Part shown: piece by piece, positions 8,677-17,057 of the stretch
Numbering within the stretch: position 1 is the stretch's first letter
Layout: each line of letters begins with the position of its first letter
Translations under genes and position numbers: made by a program
From: Fidelibacterota bacterium
GTDB taxonomy: Bacteria > Fidelibacterota > Fidelibacteria > Fidelibacterales > Fidelibacteraceae
NCBI GenBank assembly: GCA_021734505.1
Contig: JAIPIT010000012.1
Span: forward strand, 1 to 35,661
DNA: 35,661 nucleotides
Reading direction: 5' to 3'
The notes under the pieces: model-generated
What the model saw: the letters and a program-made list of their open reading frames with translations, nothing else
What the model was told of the DNA's origin: nothing
The model's database searches: none

Positions 8677-8949
8677 GGAGATACGGAGAACCTCACACAA
8701 AGTGTCTTTAGGCCGTAAAAACAATTTGGGATGTAGACCGATGATAAAATTATTTGCCATAATAAGACCATAGAACCGGAATAAAGAGCAGTTACTGCAA
8801 TTGATTTTATGGGAACATATCGGAATATTAACAATATATTGCATGAACTTAGAAAAATAATAATGTAATGTTTGCATCTAGATACGAAAAACCACGCAGG
8901 AATTAATGAATTATGATTTCAAAAACTCTAATTAAAATGGACTTATAAC

Positions 8950-9525
8950 ATGTCAAAAAAACAGTGTCTTGTCGTACTATCACTAATTACAATCATTGTT
9001 CAAATTCAAGCAAGACCTATACAGTTTAATGGGGCAATCTTGCTGGGAGGAAAAATCCCCGAATCCGAAATAGTCAGCTCATTCTACAATAAAAATATTT
9101 TAGTACAGGGCGGAGTTGAGCTTGAAGCGCTTTACAAAAGGGTAGGGGTATATGTAAAAGCAAATAAAGTGATCAATAATACTCTTTTTGATCAAACATT
9201 GTATCAAAAATTGACCAAAGGTTGGTGGTATTCATTTGGGATAATAAAAAAGTTTGGACTTCCTTCGATATATATTGATACAAAAATCGGGTTTGTTCAC
9301 TATCCTATGTTTTTTACCGGGAATAATCAGGAAGGATTCGCTTTTGATGTAGCGGTTGGTGTTGGAAAACATTTATCCGAAAAGATATCGTTATCCATAG
9401 TAGCAGATTATAACCACAATTCGATGGTGGACAATATGTGGTATTCCGAATATCATGAGCTGACGCCAACTTTTTCTAATGGCGGTTTATCTGTTTCAAT
9501 GGGTTTTAACTTTGTATTACTATAG
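8950..9525 (+). CDS. Secreted protein, probable small outer-membrane beta-barrel
   Basis: N-terminal signal peptide; alternating aromatic/polar strands; ends GLSVSMGFNFVLL. Confidence 0.65.
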   Translation: MSKKQCLVVLSLITIIVQIQARPIQFNGAILLGGKIPESEIVSSFYNKNILVQGGVELEALYKRVGVYVKANKVINNTLFDQTLYQKLTKGWWYSFGIIKKFGLPSIYIDTKIGFVHYPMFFTGNNQEGFAFDVAVGVGKHLSEKISLSIVADYNHNSMVDNMWYSEYHELTPTFSNGGLSVSMGFNFVLL

Positions 9526-9570
9526 ACAGAGTCATCTTTCAATTATTTGTTCAAGCAGGGTTTAAAATAA

Positions 9571-9594
9571 AAGGGCTCGACATGTCGAGCCCTT
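9571..9594. terminator. Perfect 24-bp palindrome between convergent genes, probable bidirectional terminator
   Basis: AAGGGCTCGACATGTCGAGCCCTT between the CDS ending at 9525 (+) and the CDS ending at 9666 (-). Confidence 0.7.
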
Positions 9595-9665
9595 ACATTT
9601 ATGAAAATATTTTCCAGTTACCAGTCTGCCCTTTATAGCTTTAGCGTAGAAGGGGCGTAGAAGGG

Positions 9666-11528
9666 TTACTTCTCACTAGTTACTTCTTTGACCTTCTTCC
9701 CGAATCCCGGTTCGATCTTAAGGAATTTCAACAGAATAAATCCCGGTATCGTTGCAATGACAACCCAGATAAAGAAGTGTTGATAACCGATAATTTCCTG
9801 TAACCAACCGGACATCATGCCGGGTATCATCATGCCCAGTGCCATAAAAGCTGTCGCGATGGCATAATGTGATGTTTTATATTCACCGCGGGAAATGTAG
9901 ATCATGAACATCATGTAGGCGGTAAATCCAAATCCGTAACCGAAGGTTTCGAAGGCTACACAGGGAACGATAACCCAAAGGCTTGACGGTTGAACGTATG
10001 ATAAGAAAATATAGACTGCATCCGGAACATTGATCATGATCGCGAACCACCATATCCATTTTTTCAATCCGCTTTTCGATACAGCCATACCACCAAGAAT
10101 ACCTCCCAGTGTCAGGAAGAGCAATCCGATGGTACCATAAGTCAATCCGTACTGACCGGCTGTTAATCCAAGTCCACCCATTTCACGCGTGTCCAGCATG
10201 AAAGGTGCCGAAAGTTTAACCAACTGTGACTCACCCAAACGGAAGAGCAGCAAGAAAACGATGGCCAGACCGATGCCGTCTTTAGTAAAAAATGAACCGA
10301 AAGTTGAAAAGAAATCTTTGACCGCTTTGCCAACTGACTGTTCTTTGCGTTCTTTCTCGACTTTAGGCAATGTAAAACGGTGTGCCAACCAGAAAATAAA
10401 GAACATTGCAGATAGACAGAAGAAAAGTACTGTCCATGCCATTTTAACCTTCCCGGATTCAGCATCAAAAAATGCCGAAGAGGGAGAAACTAATTTCTTA
10501 TCAAGTTGGATAACGGCCATAACCGGTTTATTCCAATTCTCTGTCGTGAACTCAAAACGCATGGTATCCATAAGTTTAATGCTTTTGTCACCTTTATCCT
10601 GACCAAAAGTTACGATGACCGATTTATCCGTTTCAGGTGCTTTTGAAAGGTAGAAGTAGATAATACCAAGATTTCCGTCGTAGTCTGTAACAGCCGCTTC
10701 TTCAACGCCGAAATTCCTGCGAAGCCAATTTTCAAAATTCCTGGATTTTACCGGTTTATTTTTATCTTTTCGTATTTTATCTTTTGCAATTTGAGCAGCA
10801 TTGGGATCAAGTTGTCCCTGTGCAATATTCCATGCCAAAGCAGATTTCATTACGGAATCGGCGTAGGCGGTGGAAACGCGTTTAATTGGAATATCCAATT
10901 GCTTAGGGGCATAAACAAGGTACATATCCCCGGGTTGTTCACTGTAATCAAAATGATCAAGCAAAACAGTTTGAACTTTACTATCAGCGGGGACGGCCTT
11001 GACTTCTATGCTGACCTTGTCCATACCGGAGGCGTTGATCAAAAGGGAAACGAGGATAACAAAAACACCCTGACCCATGAGCATGGCCACGCGATAAAAT
11101 GCGGAACGAATGCCGTTGAACAGTGCCTGATTACCTTCGTCAAGACCGATCATGTAAAAACCATCCGCAGCAATATCATGTGTTGCAGAAGTAAAAGCCA
11201 TCAGCCAGAGGAAAGCGATACTCAGTTTAAAGAAATTTGTAGTTGGGATCGTCAGAGCAATACATGCGAATAAGATACCCAAAACAAACTGCATGATGAG
11301 CACCCACCAGCGTTTGGTTTTTAGATTGTCAACAATGGGACTCCAAAGAGGTTTAAGTACCCAGGGAAGATAGAGCAAACTGGTATAGAGTGCGATATCG
11401 GTATTGGAGATCCCCAACATTTTGTACATAACGACCGAAACGACCATTACAACGGTGTAGGGAATTCCCTCGATAAAGTACAGCGACGGTACCCAGCTCC
11501 ATGGGTTTTTCTTCTTCAATTTGTTCAT
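9666..11528 (-). CDS. MFS transporter, AmpG/PAT-like, with a large extracytoplasmic insert
   Basis: SLYFIEGIPYTVVMVVSVVMYKMLGISNTDIALYTSLLYLPWVLKPLWSPIVD...ATHDIAADGFYM; about 190 hydrophilic residues before MAWTVLFFCLSAMFFIFW. Confidence 0.85.
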   Translation of the reverse strand: MNKLKKKNPWSWVPSLYFIEGIPYTVVMVVSVVMYKMLGISNTDIALYTSLLYLPWVLKPLWSPIVDNLKTKRWWVLIMQFVLGILFACIALTIPTTNFFKLSIAFLWLMAFTSATHDIAADGFYMIGLDEGNQALFNGIRSAFYRVAMLMGQGVFVILVSLLINASGMDKVSIEVKAVPADSKVQTVLLDHFDYSEQPGDMYLVYAPKQLDIPIKRVSTAYADSVMKSALAWNIAQGQLDPNAAQIAKDKIRKDKNKPVKSRNFENWLRRNFGVEEAAVTDYDGNLGIIYFYLSKAPETDKSVIVTFGQDKGDKSIKLMDTMRFEFTTENWNKPVMAVIQLDKKLVSPSSAFFDAESGKVKMAWTVLFFCLSAMFFIFWLAHRFTLPKVEKERKEQSVGKAVKDFFSTFGSFFTKDGIGLAIVFLLLFRLGESQLVKLSAPFMLDTREMGGLGLTAGQYGLTYGTIGLLFLTLGGILGGMAVSKSGLKKWIWWFAIMINVPDAVYIFLSYVQPSSLWVIVPCVAFETFGYGFGFTAYMMFMIYISRGEYKTSHYAIATAFMALGMMIPGMMSGWLQEIIGYQHFFIWVVIATIPGFILLKFLKIEPGFGKKVKEVTSEK

Positions 11529-11604
11529 AGAGAACCTTTCTAAAATATATAATTATTTTATTTGTGTAAAGAACGGGCAACCCTATTCCTTACATGGTAT
11601 AGCT

Positions 11605-12930
11605 TTATTTATAAATTTTCTTATACTTTGATCCCGGATAATAATGAGCAAGAATTTCTTCGGTTGAATAACCTTTCAATGACATTCCCAATGCCCCGAT
11701 TTGGCAGAGTCCGGCGCCATGTCCCCAACCTGCACCATGATAGATAAAGCGTTTGGGAACATCGCCGGTTCCAACTTTATCAATAATCACAGCTGATGAG
11801 AACAAGAATTTTGGATGCAGGACCAGGCGTGCATTGTAATCTTTGTCAATTTCAATTTCATGTTCTTTATCGTCAAAATCACGATAGATAATACCCAATT
11901 TCAATAAGCGTGCAGATTCGGCACGCTGGCGGGTTTGAAGATCAAGAACTTCTTTTACATCTAATTTTAATTTATCGCGCAGGTTTGCAGAAAGTTCATC
12001 GTTAGAGATCTCAACGGTCCAACGGAAATATTCGCCTTCATCATCGCAAGCGCCAATATATTGCTTTAATTCATTTTCAGGAACGGTTGTAGAAGAGCAA
12101 AATGCTTCCTTTGGATTTGAAAGGATCCATTTTTGCGCATTTTCTTCGATCTTTAGATCCGGAACTTCATTACCTTCAGGCATATCCGGGAGAGCTTGCA
12201 TATAGGGCAGAGGTGTGTTTTCCCAGAGATTCTCAAAGACCTCCATTTTACCGCCGCAGGATTTGGAATAACGGGCATCACAGATCTTACCGCTATGAAG
12301 AATAACCATACCTCGTGTTGCAGCCGTTCCGGCTTTGCTGTTCTCGGTCACATTGTTCAGTCCCTGATAACGCTGACAGCAATCATCATTACAGACGTCT
12401 AAACCAATGTCCGTATGTTTTTGTTCAACATTAGCCAACATCCAGGCACGAGCGACGACCGTTTGTGCTTCGATCAGAGCCGGCGGACAAGCAGCGCCCA
12501 TTTCTGAAGTAGCGACACATGTGAGGTATGTTTCCAAAGGGAGTTCATTGACAACGAGAAGCTTGCCCTCTATTAATGAGATCTCCAGAGTTCCGGGTAA
12601 TTTAACCGAAATGTATTTTCGCCAGTGGAATTCACGTCCGGAAATAACCGGATCCAGAGTAATATATGCGTCTTCAACGACAGGACGAAAAACGACCTTG
12701 TTGACCTTTTCGTATTTTTTCCCATCGATTTGAAAAGAAATGGCATTATCCTCGACGATAAATAGAATGCTTGCAACTTCGCAAGTTGAAAAAGTCAAAG
12801 TATCTACGGCTAGTTCGTAATCGCACATATCTGATAAAAAAGTGGTAACTTTTGTTTGATCATCGCTTGGCAGAACAATGCCGACTCTGATCTGGGGCTC
12901 CTCATTGGGAATAACACCGGGTTTTAACAT
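11605..12930 (-). CDS. SpoIID/LytB domain-containing protein
   Basis: ETYLTCVATSEMGAACPPALIEAQTVVARAWML...ATRGMVILHSGKICDARYSKSCGGKMEVFENLW...GAGWGHGAGLCQIGALGMSLKGYSTEEILAHYYPGSKYKKIY. Confidence 0.95.
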   Translation of the reverse strand: MLKPGVIPNEEPQIRVGIVLPSDDQTKVTTFLSDMCDYELAVDTLTFSTCEVASILFIVEDNAISFQIDGKKYEKVNKVVFRPVVEDAYITLDPVISGREFHWRKYISVKLPGTLEISLIEGKLLVVNELPLETYLTCVATSEMGAACPPALIEAQTVVARAWMLANVEQKHTDIGLDVCNDDCCQRYQGLNNVTENSKAGTAATRGMVILHSGKICDARYSKSCGGKMEVFENLWENTPLPYMQALPDMPEGNEVPDLKIEENAQKWILSNPKEAFCSSTTVPENELKQYIGACDDEGEYFRWTVEISNDELSANLRDKLKLDVKEVLDLQTRQRAESARLLKLGIIYRDFDDKEHEIEIDKDYNARLVLHPKFLFSSAVIIDKVGTGDVPKRFIYHGAGWGHGAGLCQIGALGMSLKGYSTEEILAHYYPGSKYKKIYK

Positions 12931-13080
12931 GATAGTTTACCTTTCGTTAAAACAAATTAGAATTGTGAAAACAGTGTTTGTTTAAGAATAAAATACATCA
13001 CTATATAAGCTGTTTAAAATAGTATATAAAACCGCCGTTTTCAATTGGAAAATGGACTATTTGACATGATCTGTTTTTAG

Positions 13081-13220
13081 ACAGGATATTCAGGATAATG
13101 ATTTAGACAAGGATAACAGGATATTCAGGATAATGATTTAGACAAGGATAACAGGATATTCAGGATAATGATTTAGACAAGGATAACAGGATATTCAGGA
13201 TAAAGATCGAGACAAGGATA
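13081..13220. repeat. Tandem repeat, 4 x 35 bp
   Basis: Unit ACAGGATATTCAGGATAATGATTTAGACAAGGATA at 13081, 13116, 13151 and 13186; the last copy is diverged, and a degenerate ACAGGATGTTCAGGATAGGG-like remnant lies near 13260. Confidence 0.95.
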
Positions 13221-13350
13221 ACCCTCTTACTTCGCCAGCTGGCGGATTCGGAAGGGCGGGCAGGATGTTCAGGATAGGGCTTTGGATAGAATAAGCAGAA
13301 AGGAAGTTTTAATGATCATGATGAAGACGTGATCAATTCCATTACTACAT

Positions 13351-13373
13351 TAAACCCCTAAACCCTAAACCCT
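13351..13373. repeat. Short CCCTAAA heptamer run
   Basis: TAAACCCCTAAACCCTAAACCCT. Confidence 0.85.
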
Positions 13374-13429
13374 CTACTTGTATTTTGGCATGATTTTCAG
13401 TATTATTCCAATCAAATAAGGAAATTGGA

Positions 13430-13912
13430 ATGGACATTGCTCTCATCATCATCGGCCTTCTTTTTTCGATCTTCGGGTTACTTGGTTGTTTGCTACCCGT
13501 TATTCCGGGGCCACCATTGAGCTATATTGGATTGTTGCTTTTACACGCTGCACCCAAATATCAGTTTTCGTCTAAATTCTTGATCATCATGGCCGTTATT
13601 ACGCTTGTGGTAACGGTATTAGATAACTTTATGCCAGCCTGGAGTGCTAAAAGATCCGGCGGTTCCAAACGAGCGGTATGGGGAAGTATGATCGGTCTGG
13701 CGGCCGGATTTTTTATTTTTCCGCCTTTCGGATTGATCATCGGTCCTTTCCTTGGAGCTGTGATTGGTGAATTAAGCACCGGAAAAAACTCTAATGAAGC
13801 CTTGAAATCGGGATTCAGTACTTTTATCGGATTTCTGGGCGGTGTAGCGATCAAACTTGCCGCATCCGGGGTGATGTTCTGGTATTTTATAAAAATGGCG
13901 TTTTTTACATAA
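13430..13912 (+). CDS. DUF456 domain-containing membrane protein
   Basis: GLLGCLLPVIPGPPLSYIGLLLLH...FGLIIGPFLGAVIGEL...ALKSGFSTFIGFLGGVAIK. Confidence 0.93.
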   Translation: MDIALIIIGLLFSIFGLLGCLLPVIPGPPLSYIGLLLLHAAPKYQFSSKFLIIMAVITLVVTVLDNFMPAWSAKRSGGSKRAVWGSMIGLAAGFFIFPPFGLIIGPFLGAVIGELSTGKNSNEALKSGFSTFIGFLGGVAIKLAASGVMFWYFIKMAFFT

Positions 13913-13933
13913 TTTTGCGTGAGAGGATCTCAA

Positions 13934-14560
13934 ATGAAGAAAATAAATAAAACAATAATCATAACTCTATTGATGTGCTCAATAATATTCGCCGGTGAAA
14001 AAAGCACGAAAGAAGTTATCGCTGATCTCCCAGATGCATTGGGTATAGCGCACGAACTGGATGAAAGTGTGTTCTGTGACTGGAGCTATGGTTCCTACAG
14101 TACCGAAAAGAAACATCTTGATTGTACAACTTTTGTATCAGCGGTGGTGGATACTATTTTAAGTCGACATAATATCAGTTACACAGCCGAAATGCGAAAT
14201 GACGTCTTGATCAATCATCTGAATCTGGGACGTAATGTGGTTCAGGAAGGTCCGGATCTTGATGACCCGCGTTATGGTGGCGTGGCCTATGCGATCGTGA
14301 AATATAACATCGGCATTCAGATCAAAGATATGTCCCAGGTAAAGCCCGGTGATTTCATTCAGTATTGGAAACAGAGTAAGAATGGCACTTGGTTCGGACA
14401 TGCATCGCTAATCGAGTCAGTGCGTTATGACAAGAAAGCAAAAGTATACAAAGCCAAGATATTCGGCTCACATAAATCCACTGATGGTATAGCTGTGAGT
14501 GATTTTGAATTGTATTTGAGTGGGGATGATCGGGTGGTTTACATTGGAAGAATACGTTAA
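13934..14560 (+). CDS. Secreted NlpC/P60-like amidase
   Basis: Signal peptide MKKINKTIIITLLMCSIIFA; LDCTTFVSAVVDTIL (catalytic Cys context), VKPGDFIQYW...GHASLIESV (His context). The track ORF begins at 13919; MKK at 13934 is the likelier start. Confidence 0.7.
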   Translation: MKKINKTIIITLLMCSIIFAGEKSTKEVIADLPDALGIAHELDESVFCDWSYGSYSTEKKHLDCTTFVSAVVDTILSRHNISYTAEMRNDVLINHLNLGRNVVQEGPDLDDPRYGGVAYAIVKYNIGIQIKDMSQVKPGDFIQYWKQSKNGTWFGHASLIESVRYDKKAKVYKAKIFGSHKSTDGIAVSDFELYLSGDDRVVYIGRIR

Positions 14561-14593
14561 ACGTGAATCTTAAAACATAAAACGTAAATAAGC

Positions 14594-14628
14594 AAAAAAG
14601 ACGTTCGGTGAGAGCGTCTTTTTTTATT
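14594..14628. terminator. Bidirectional hairpin terminator
   Basis: AAAAAAGACGTTCGGTGAGAGCGTCTTTTTTT; A-tract and T-tract flank both arms. Confidence 0.85.
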
Positions 14629-14670
14629 TTCCTTGGGAGGGAAGATAGGATAATTTTTTGTTTTCACTAT

Positions 14671-14700
14671 TTAGACACGAGTATGTGTATAAAGTTAATG
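14671..14700 (-). promoter_or_regulatory. Promoter-like block, copy 1
   Basis: Minus strand: CATTAACTTTATACACATACTCGTGTCTAA; shares ATTAACTTT and GTGTCTWWA with copies 2 and 3. Confidence 0.5.
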
Positions 14701-14763
14701 TGTTTTATTAAGTAAATAACGGTCGCTACTGTTCCCCGAAAATAAAGATTTCTGTATATTTTA

Positions 14764-14791
14764 AAAGCACCCATCATATGATGGATGCTTT
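14764..14791 (-). terminator. Hairpin with a single mismatch, probable terminator of unit 2
   Basis: Minus strand: AAAGCATCCATCATATGATGGGTGCTTTTAA. Confidence 0.6.
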
Positions 14792-14862
14792 ATAACCCGA
14801 AAAGGGGAAGAAGGATTTTTGTTATGGTCTGTTATCTATGTTAAATATCTCATAGTCTCATT

Positions 14863-14892
14863 ATATAGACACGGAAAAATGTGAAAAGTTAA
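14863..14892 (-). promoter_or_regulatory. Promoter-like block, copy 2
   Basis: Minus strand: ATTAACTTTTCACATTTTTCCGTGTCTATATAATG. Confidence 0.5.
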
Positions 14893-14962
14893 TAGATCCT
14901 TCGGCTACATTCCCCTGTGCAAGCCAGGTGGATTTCGCTTAGGATGACAAATTAATTTTCCC

Positions 14963-15004
14963 ATAAAGAAAAACATCCGCCATTTGACGGATGTTTTTCT
15001 TTAT
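14963..15004. terminator. Strong hairpin with a 17-bp perfect stem and A/T tracts
   Basis: ATAAAGAAAAACATCCG-CCATTTGA-CGGATGTTTTTCTTTAT immediately downstream of the lipoprotein gene. Confidence 0.88.
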
Positions 15005-15030
15005 ATAAATCCCGAAAGGGGGAAGAAGGA

Positions 15031-16017
15031 CTATCTTACCGGCAGGAACCAGCTTGCGATCTCGACCGGTGCATCTTTTTCAATAAAGGTAGCCGTTGTG
15101 ATTATGCGAACACGGAGTTTGCTATGACCGTTACCTTTTCTAAGCGAGCCACTGAAAATATTATCATCGGCAGTCAAGTCAAGTCCTTGTCCATCATCCA
15201 GTAGCGCAAAGTAGCGTCCGCCTGAACCCAGGACATTGACATCATCTTCACCATCGATAAGAACATAAGCTTCTGTTTCCTGTGAACCCGGACGACCGCG
15301 GTAATGTCCCCAGCCTTGATTCCCGCGAACGACAGCATAGAGTGCTTCCTTATCATCAAATACCAGCATTGTTGAATCATCGTCACCTTCAATTGTAACA
15401 CTTTCGATCGTATTCATGATACCGGCAGTTTCGCCGCTTTCAATACTTTTAGCCACAAGTTTCCATCTTAATTGTGTAGAATCGGTTCCTGTGGAATCGT
15501 TTGTGCAAGAATCTGCACATTCAACCTGAACAAACTGCATATAGGAAGTTGTGGTATATTCATATGATTTTTCCCAAACCTCAGGCGCCTCAACGATCGC
15601 GGTATCCGTTTGATTGATGACCATGGTACCATATCGTGTTTTAGTTAAAGTTACCAATGCAGTATCGTCAGAAGTATATTCGATACTCTGTTGTACATCT
15701 ACGCTATCGATACCTTGAGTTACTTTTAATCGTATGCGGCGTTTGTTAAGGCCATAACCGTTACCATTGCCATTGCCACCAGGTCCGGGAGCAGCTTTAC
15801 CTAAAGATAAGGGAATATCAATCTCAATATCTTCTTCTATCACGGCATCTACATCGGTTTCAGCAAGGATCTCAGCATTAATGAGAGAAACAAGAGTAAC
15901 GTTTTCATCATTGTCATCGTTGTTGTTCCAGCTTCCGGTCAGCTCACCGAAATCACAGGAGCTTAGGATCAGCATTGTTAAGACCATGAGTCCAATAATT
16001 GCTTTTTTCATTTTCAT
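15031..16017 (-). CDS. Lipoprotein of unknown function
   Basis: Lipobox LILSSC; low-complexity GPGGNGNGNGYG linker; GLDLTADDNIFSG motif near the C-terminus. Confidence 0.85.
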   Translation of the reverse strand: MKMKKAIIGLMVLTMLILSSCDFGELTGSWNNNDDNDENVTLVSLINAEILAETDVDAVIEEDIEIDIPLSLGKAAPGPGGNGNGNGYGLNKRRIRLKVTQGIDSVDVQQSIEYTSDDTALVTLTKTRYGTMVINQTDTAIVEAPEVWEKSYEYTTTSYMQFVQVECADSCTNDSTGTDSTQLRWKLVAKSIESGETAGIMNTIESVTIEGDDDSTMLVFDDKEALYAVVRGNQGWGHYRGRPGSQETEAYVLIDGEDDVNVLGSGGRYFALLDDGQGLDLTADDNIFSGSLRKGNGHSKLRVRIITTATFIEKDAPVEIASWFLPVR

Positions 16018-16048
16018 TCCTTCATTTTGTTATTTTTTGTCTTCCATG

Positions 16049-16080
16049 TTAAAGACACCGTGATAATGAATAAAGTTAAT
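16049..16080 (-). promoter_or_regulatory. Promoter-like block, copy 3, upstream of the lipoprotein gene
   Basis: Minus strand: ATTAACTTTATTCATTATCACGGTGTCTTTAA, about 30 nt upstream of the ATG at 16017. Confidence 0.55.
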
Positions 16081-16282
16081 GTATATATTGAAATAATAAT
16101 ACTTAATCTTTGGTATGCGATGAGTAGTGAAATTGTAAACATTAGATCAGATTGATTATATTTTTGTCGACTACCGAAAACAAAAATCTCTTACTTGAAA
16201 CCATAGCAAGCATGAAACTTGTTGCAATATCATTTGCGTTTTATTAAAATATATAGTCGTAACGACCAGAATAGGAGGATTG

Positions 16283-16528
16283 ATGAAAAACAAATGGCAA
16301 TTACAAGAAGCAAAGGTCAAGTTTTCAAAAGTGATCAATGATGCCGGTGAGAATGGTCCGCAATATATAACAAAACATGGAAAAGAATCTGCCGTTGTTC
16401 TTTCTATAAAAGATTTTAGGAAATTAGCAGAACAAAAAGGGTCCCTATCTGCATTTTTCCAAGAATCTCCACTTTATGGAATTGAATTTGATCGTCAGAA
16501 AGATAAGGATAGGGAGATTAAATTATGA
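16283..16528 (+). CDS. Type II antitoxin, Phd/YefM family
   Basis: WQLQEAKVKFSKVINDAGENGPQYITKHGKESAVVLSIKDFRKL; AGGAGG upstream. Track start is 16280; MKNKW at 16283 is as likely. Confidence 0.92.
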   Translation: MKNKWQLQEAKVKFSKVINDAGENGPQYITKHGKESAVVLSIKDFRKLAEQKGSLSAFFQESPLYGIEFDRQKDKDREIKL

Positions 16529-16941
16529 AATATCTCCTTGATACCTGTATAGTATCTGAGCTTATAAAAAAAACTCCCGAACCTAATGTGATCAAATGGA
16601 TAGATTCTATGAATGAATTGGATCTTTATCTTTCCGTTATAAGCTTCGGCGAAATTCAGAAGGGTATTTCAAGATTAGATGATGTTGTCAGAAAGCATAA
16701 GATCCAACTTTGGATGGAAGATCTAAAAGATCGATTTAAAGACAGGATAATCGATCTTGATCTATCAACAATGCTGATGTGGGGAGAGACATCAGGTGAA
16801 TTTAGTAAACGAGGTATTAATATCCCTTCCATAGATTCACTTCTTGGCGCCAGTGCAAAAAACAACCAATTATGTCTCGTAACGCGAAACACAGATGATT
16901 TTAAGTATTGTGGAATTGAGTTATTTAATCCCTGGAAATAA
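16525..16941 (+). CDS. Type II toxin, VapC-like PIN domain ribonuclease
   Basis: MKYLLDTCIVSELIKKTPEPNVIKWI...SVISFGEIQKGI...IPSIDSLLGASAKNNQLCLVTRNTDDF; 4-bp overlap with the antitoxin. Confidence 0.95.
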   Translation: MKYLLDTCIVSELIKKTPEPNVIKWIDSMNELDLYLSVISFGEIQKGISRLDDVVRKHKIQLWMEDLKDRFKDRIIDLDLSTMLMWGETSGEFSKRGINIPSIDSLLGASAKNNQLCLVTRNTDDFKYCGIELFNPWK

Positions 16942-16968
16942 AAAAACTAAATAAATCAAATAAAAAAA

Positions 16969-16996
16969 GTAGAGCCACACCATGGTGTGGCTCTAC
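16969..16996. repeat. Perfect 28-bp palindrome GTAGAGCCACACCATGGTGTGGCTCTAC
   Basis: Direct reading; between convergent vapC and hflC. Confidence 0.95.
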
Positions 16997-17016
16997 AATC
17001 ATACATATAATATATC

Positions 17017-17044
17017 GTAGAGACATACCATGGCATGTCTCTAC
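17017..17044. repeat. 28-bp palindrome GTAGAGACATACCATGGCATGTCTCTAC with one mismatched pair
   Basis: Direct reading; second copy in the same convergent intergenic region. Confidence 0.95.
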
Positions 17045-17057
17045 AGTCTCAATAATA

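Noticed and set aside
8668-8877. 69-aa minus ORF upstream of the lipoprotein gene
   Set aside because: AT-rich intergenic sequence, no motifs, and it overlaps the promoter assigned to the lipoprotein operon.
10163-11273. Track ORFs on both strands inside the MFS gene
   Set aside because: Shadow ORFs overlapping a strongly supported transporter CDS; no start context or recognisable motifs.
13081-13220. CRISPR array hypothesis for the 35-bp repeats
   Set aside because: The units are directly contiguous with no unique spacers, and no cas genes are present.
16283-16941. Phd/VapC pair as a novel system
   Set aside because: Standard type II toxin-antitoxin organisation with intact PIN residues; reported only as features.
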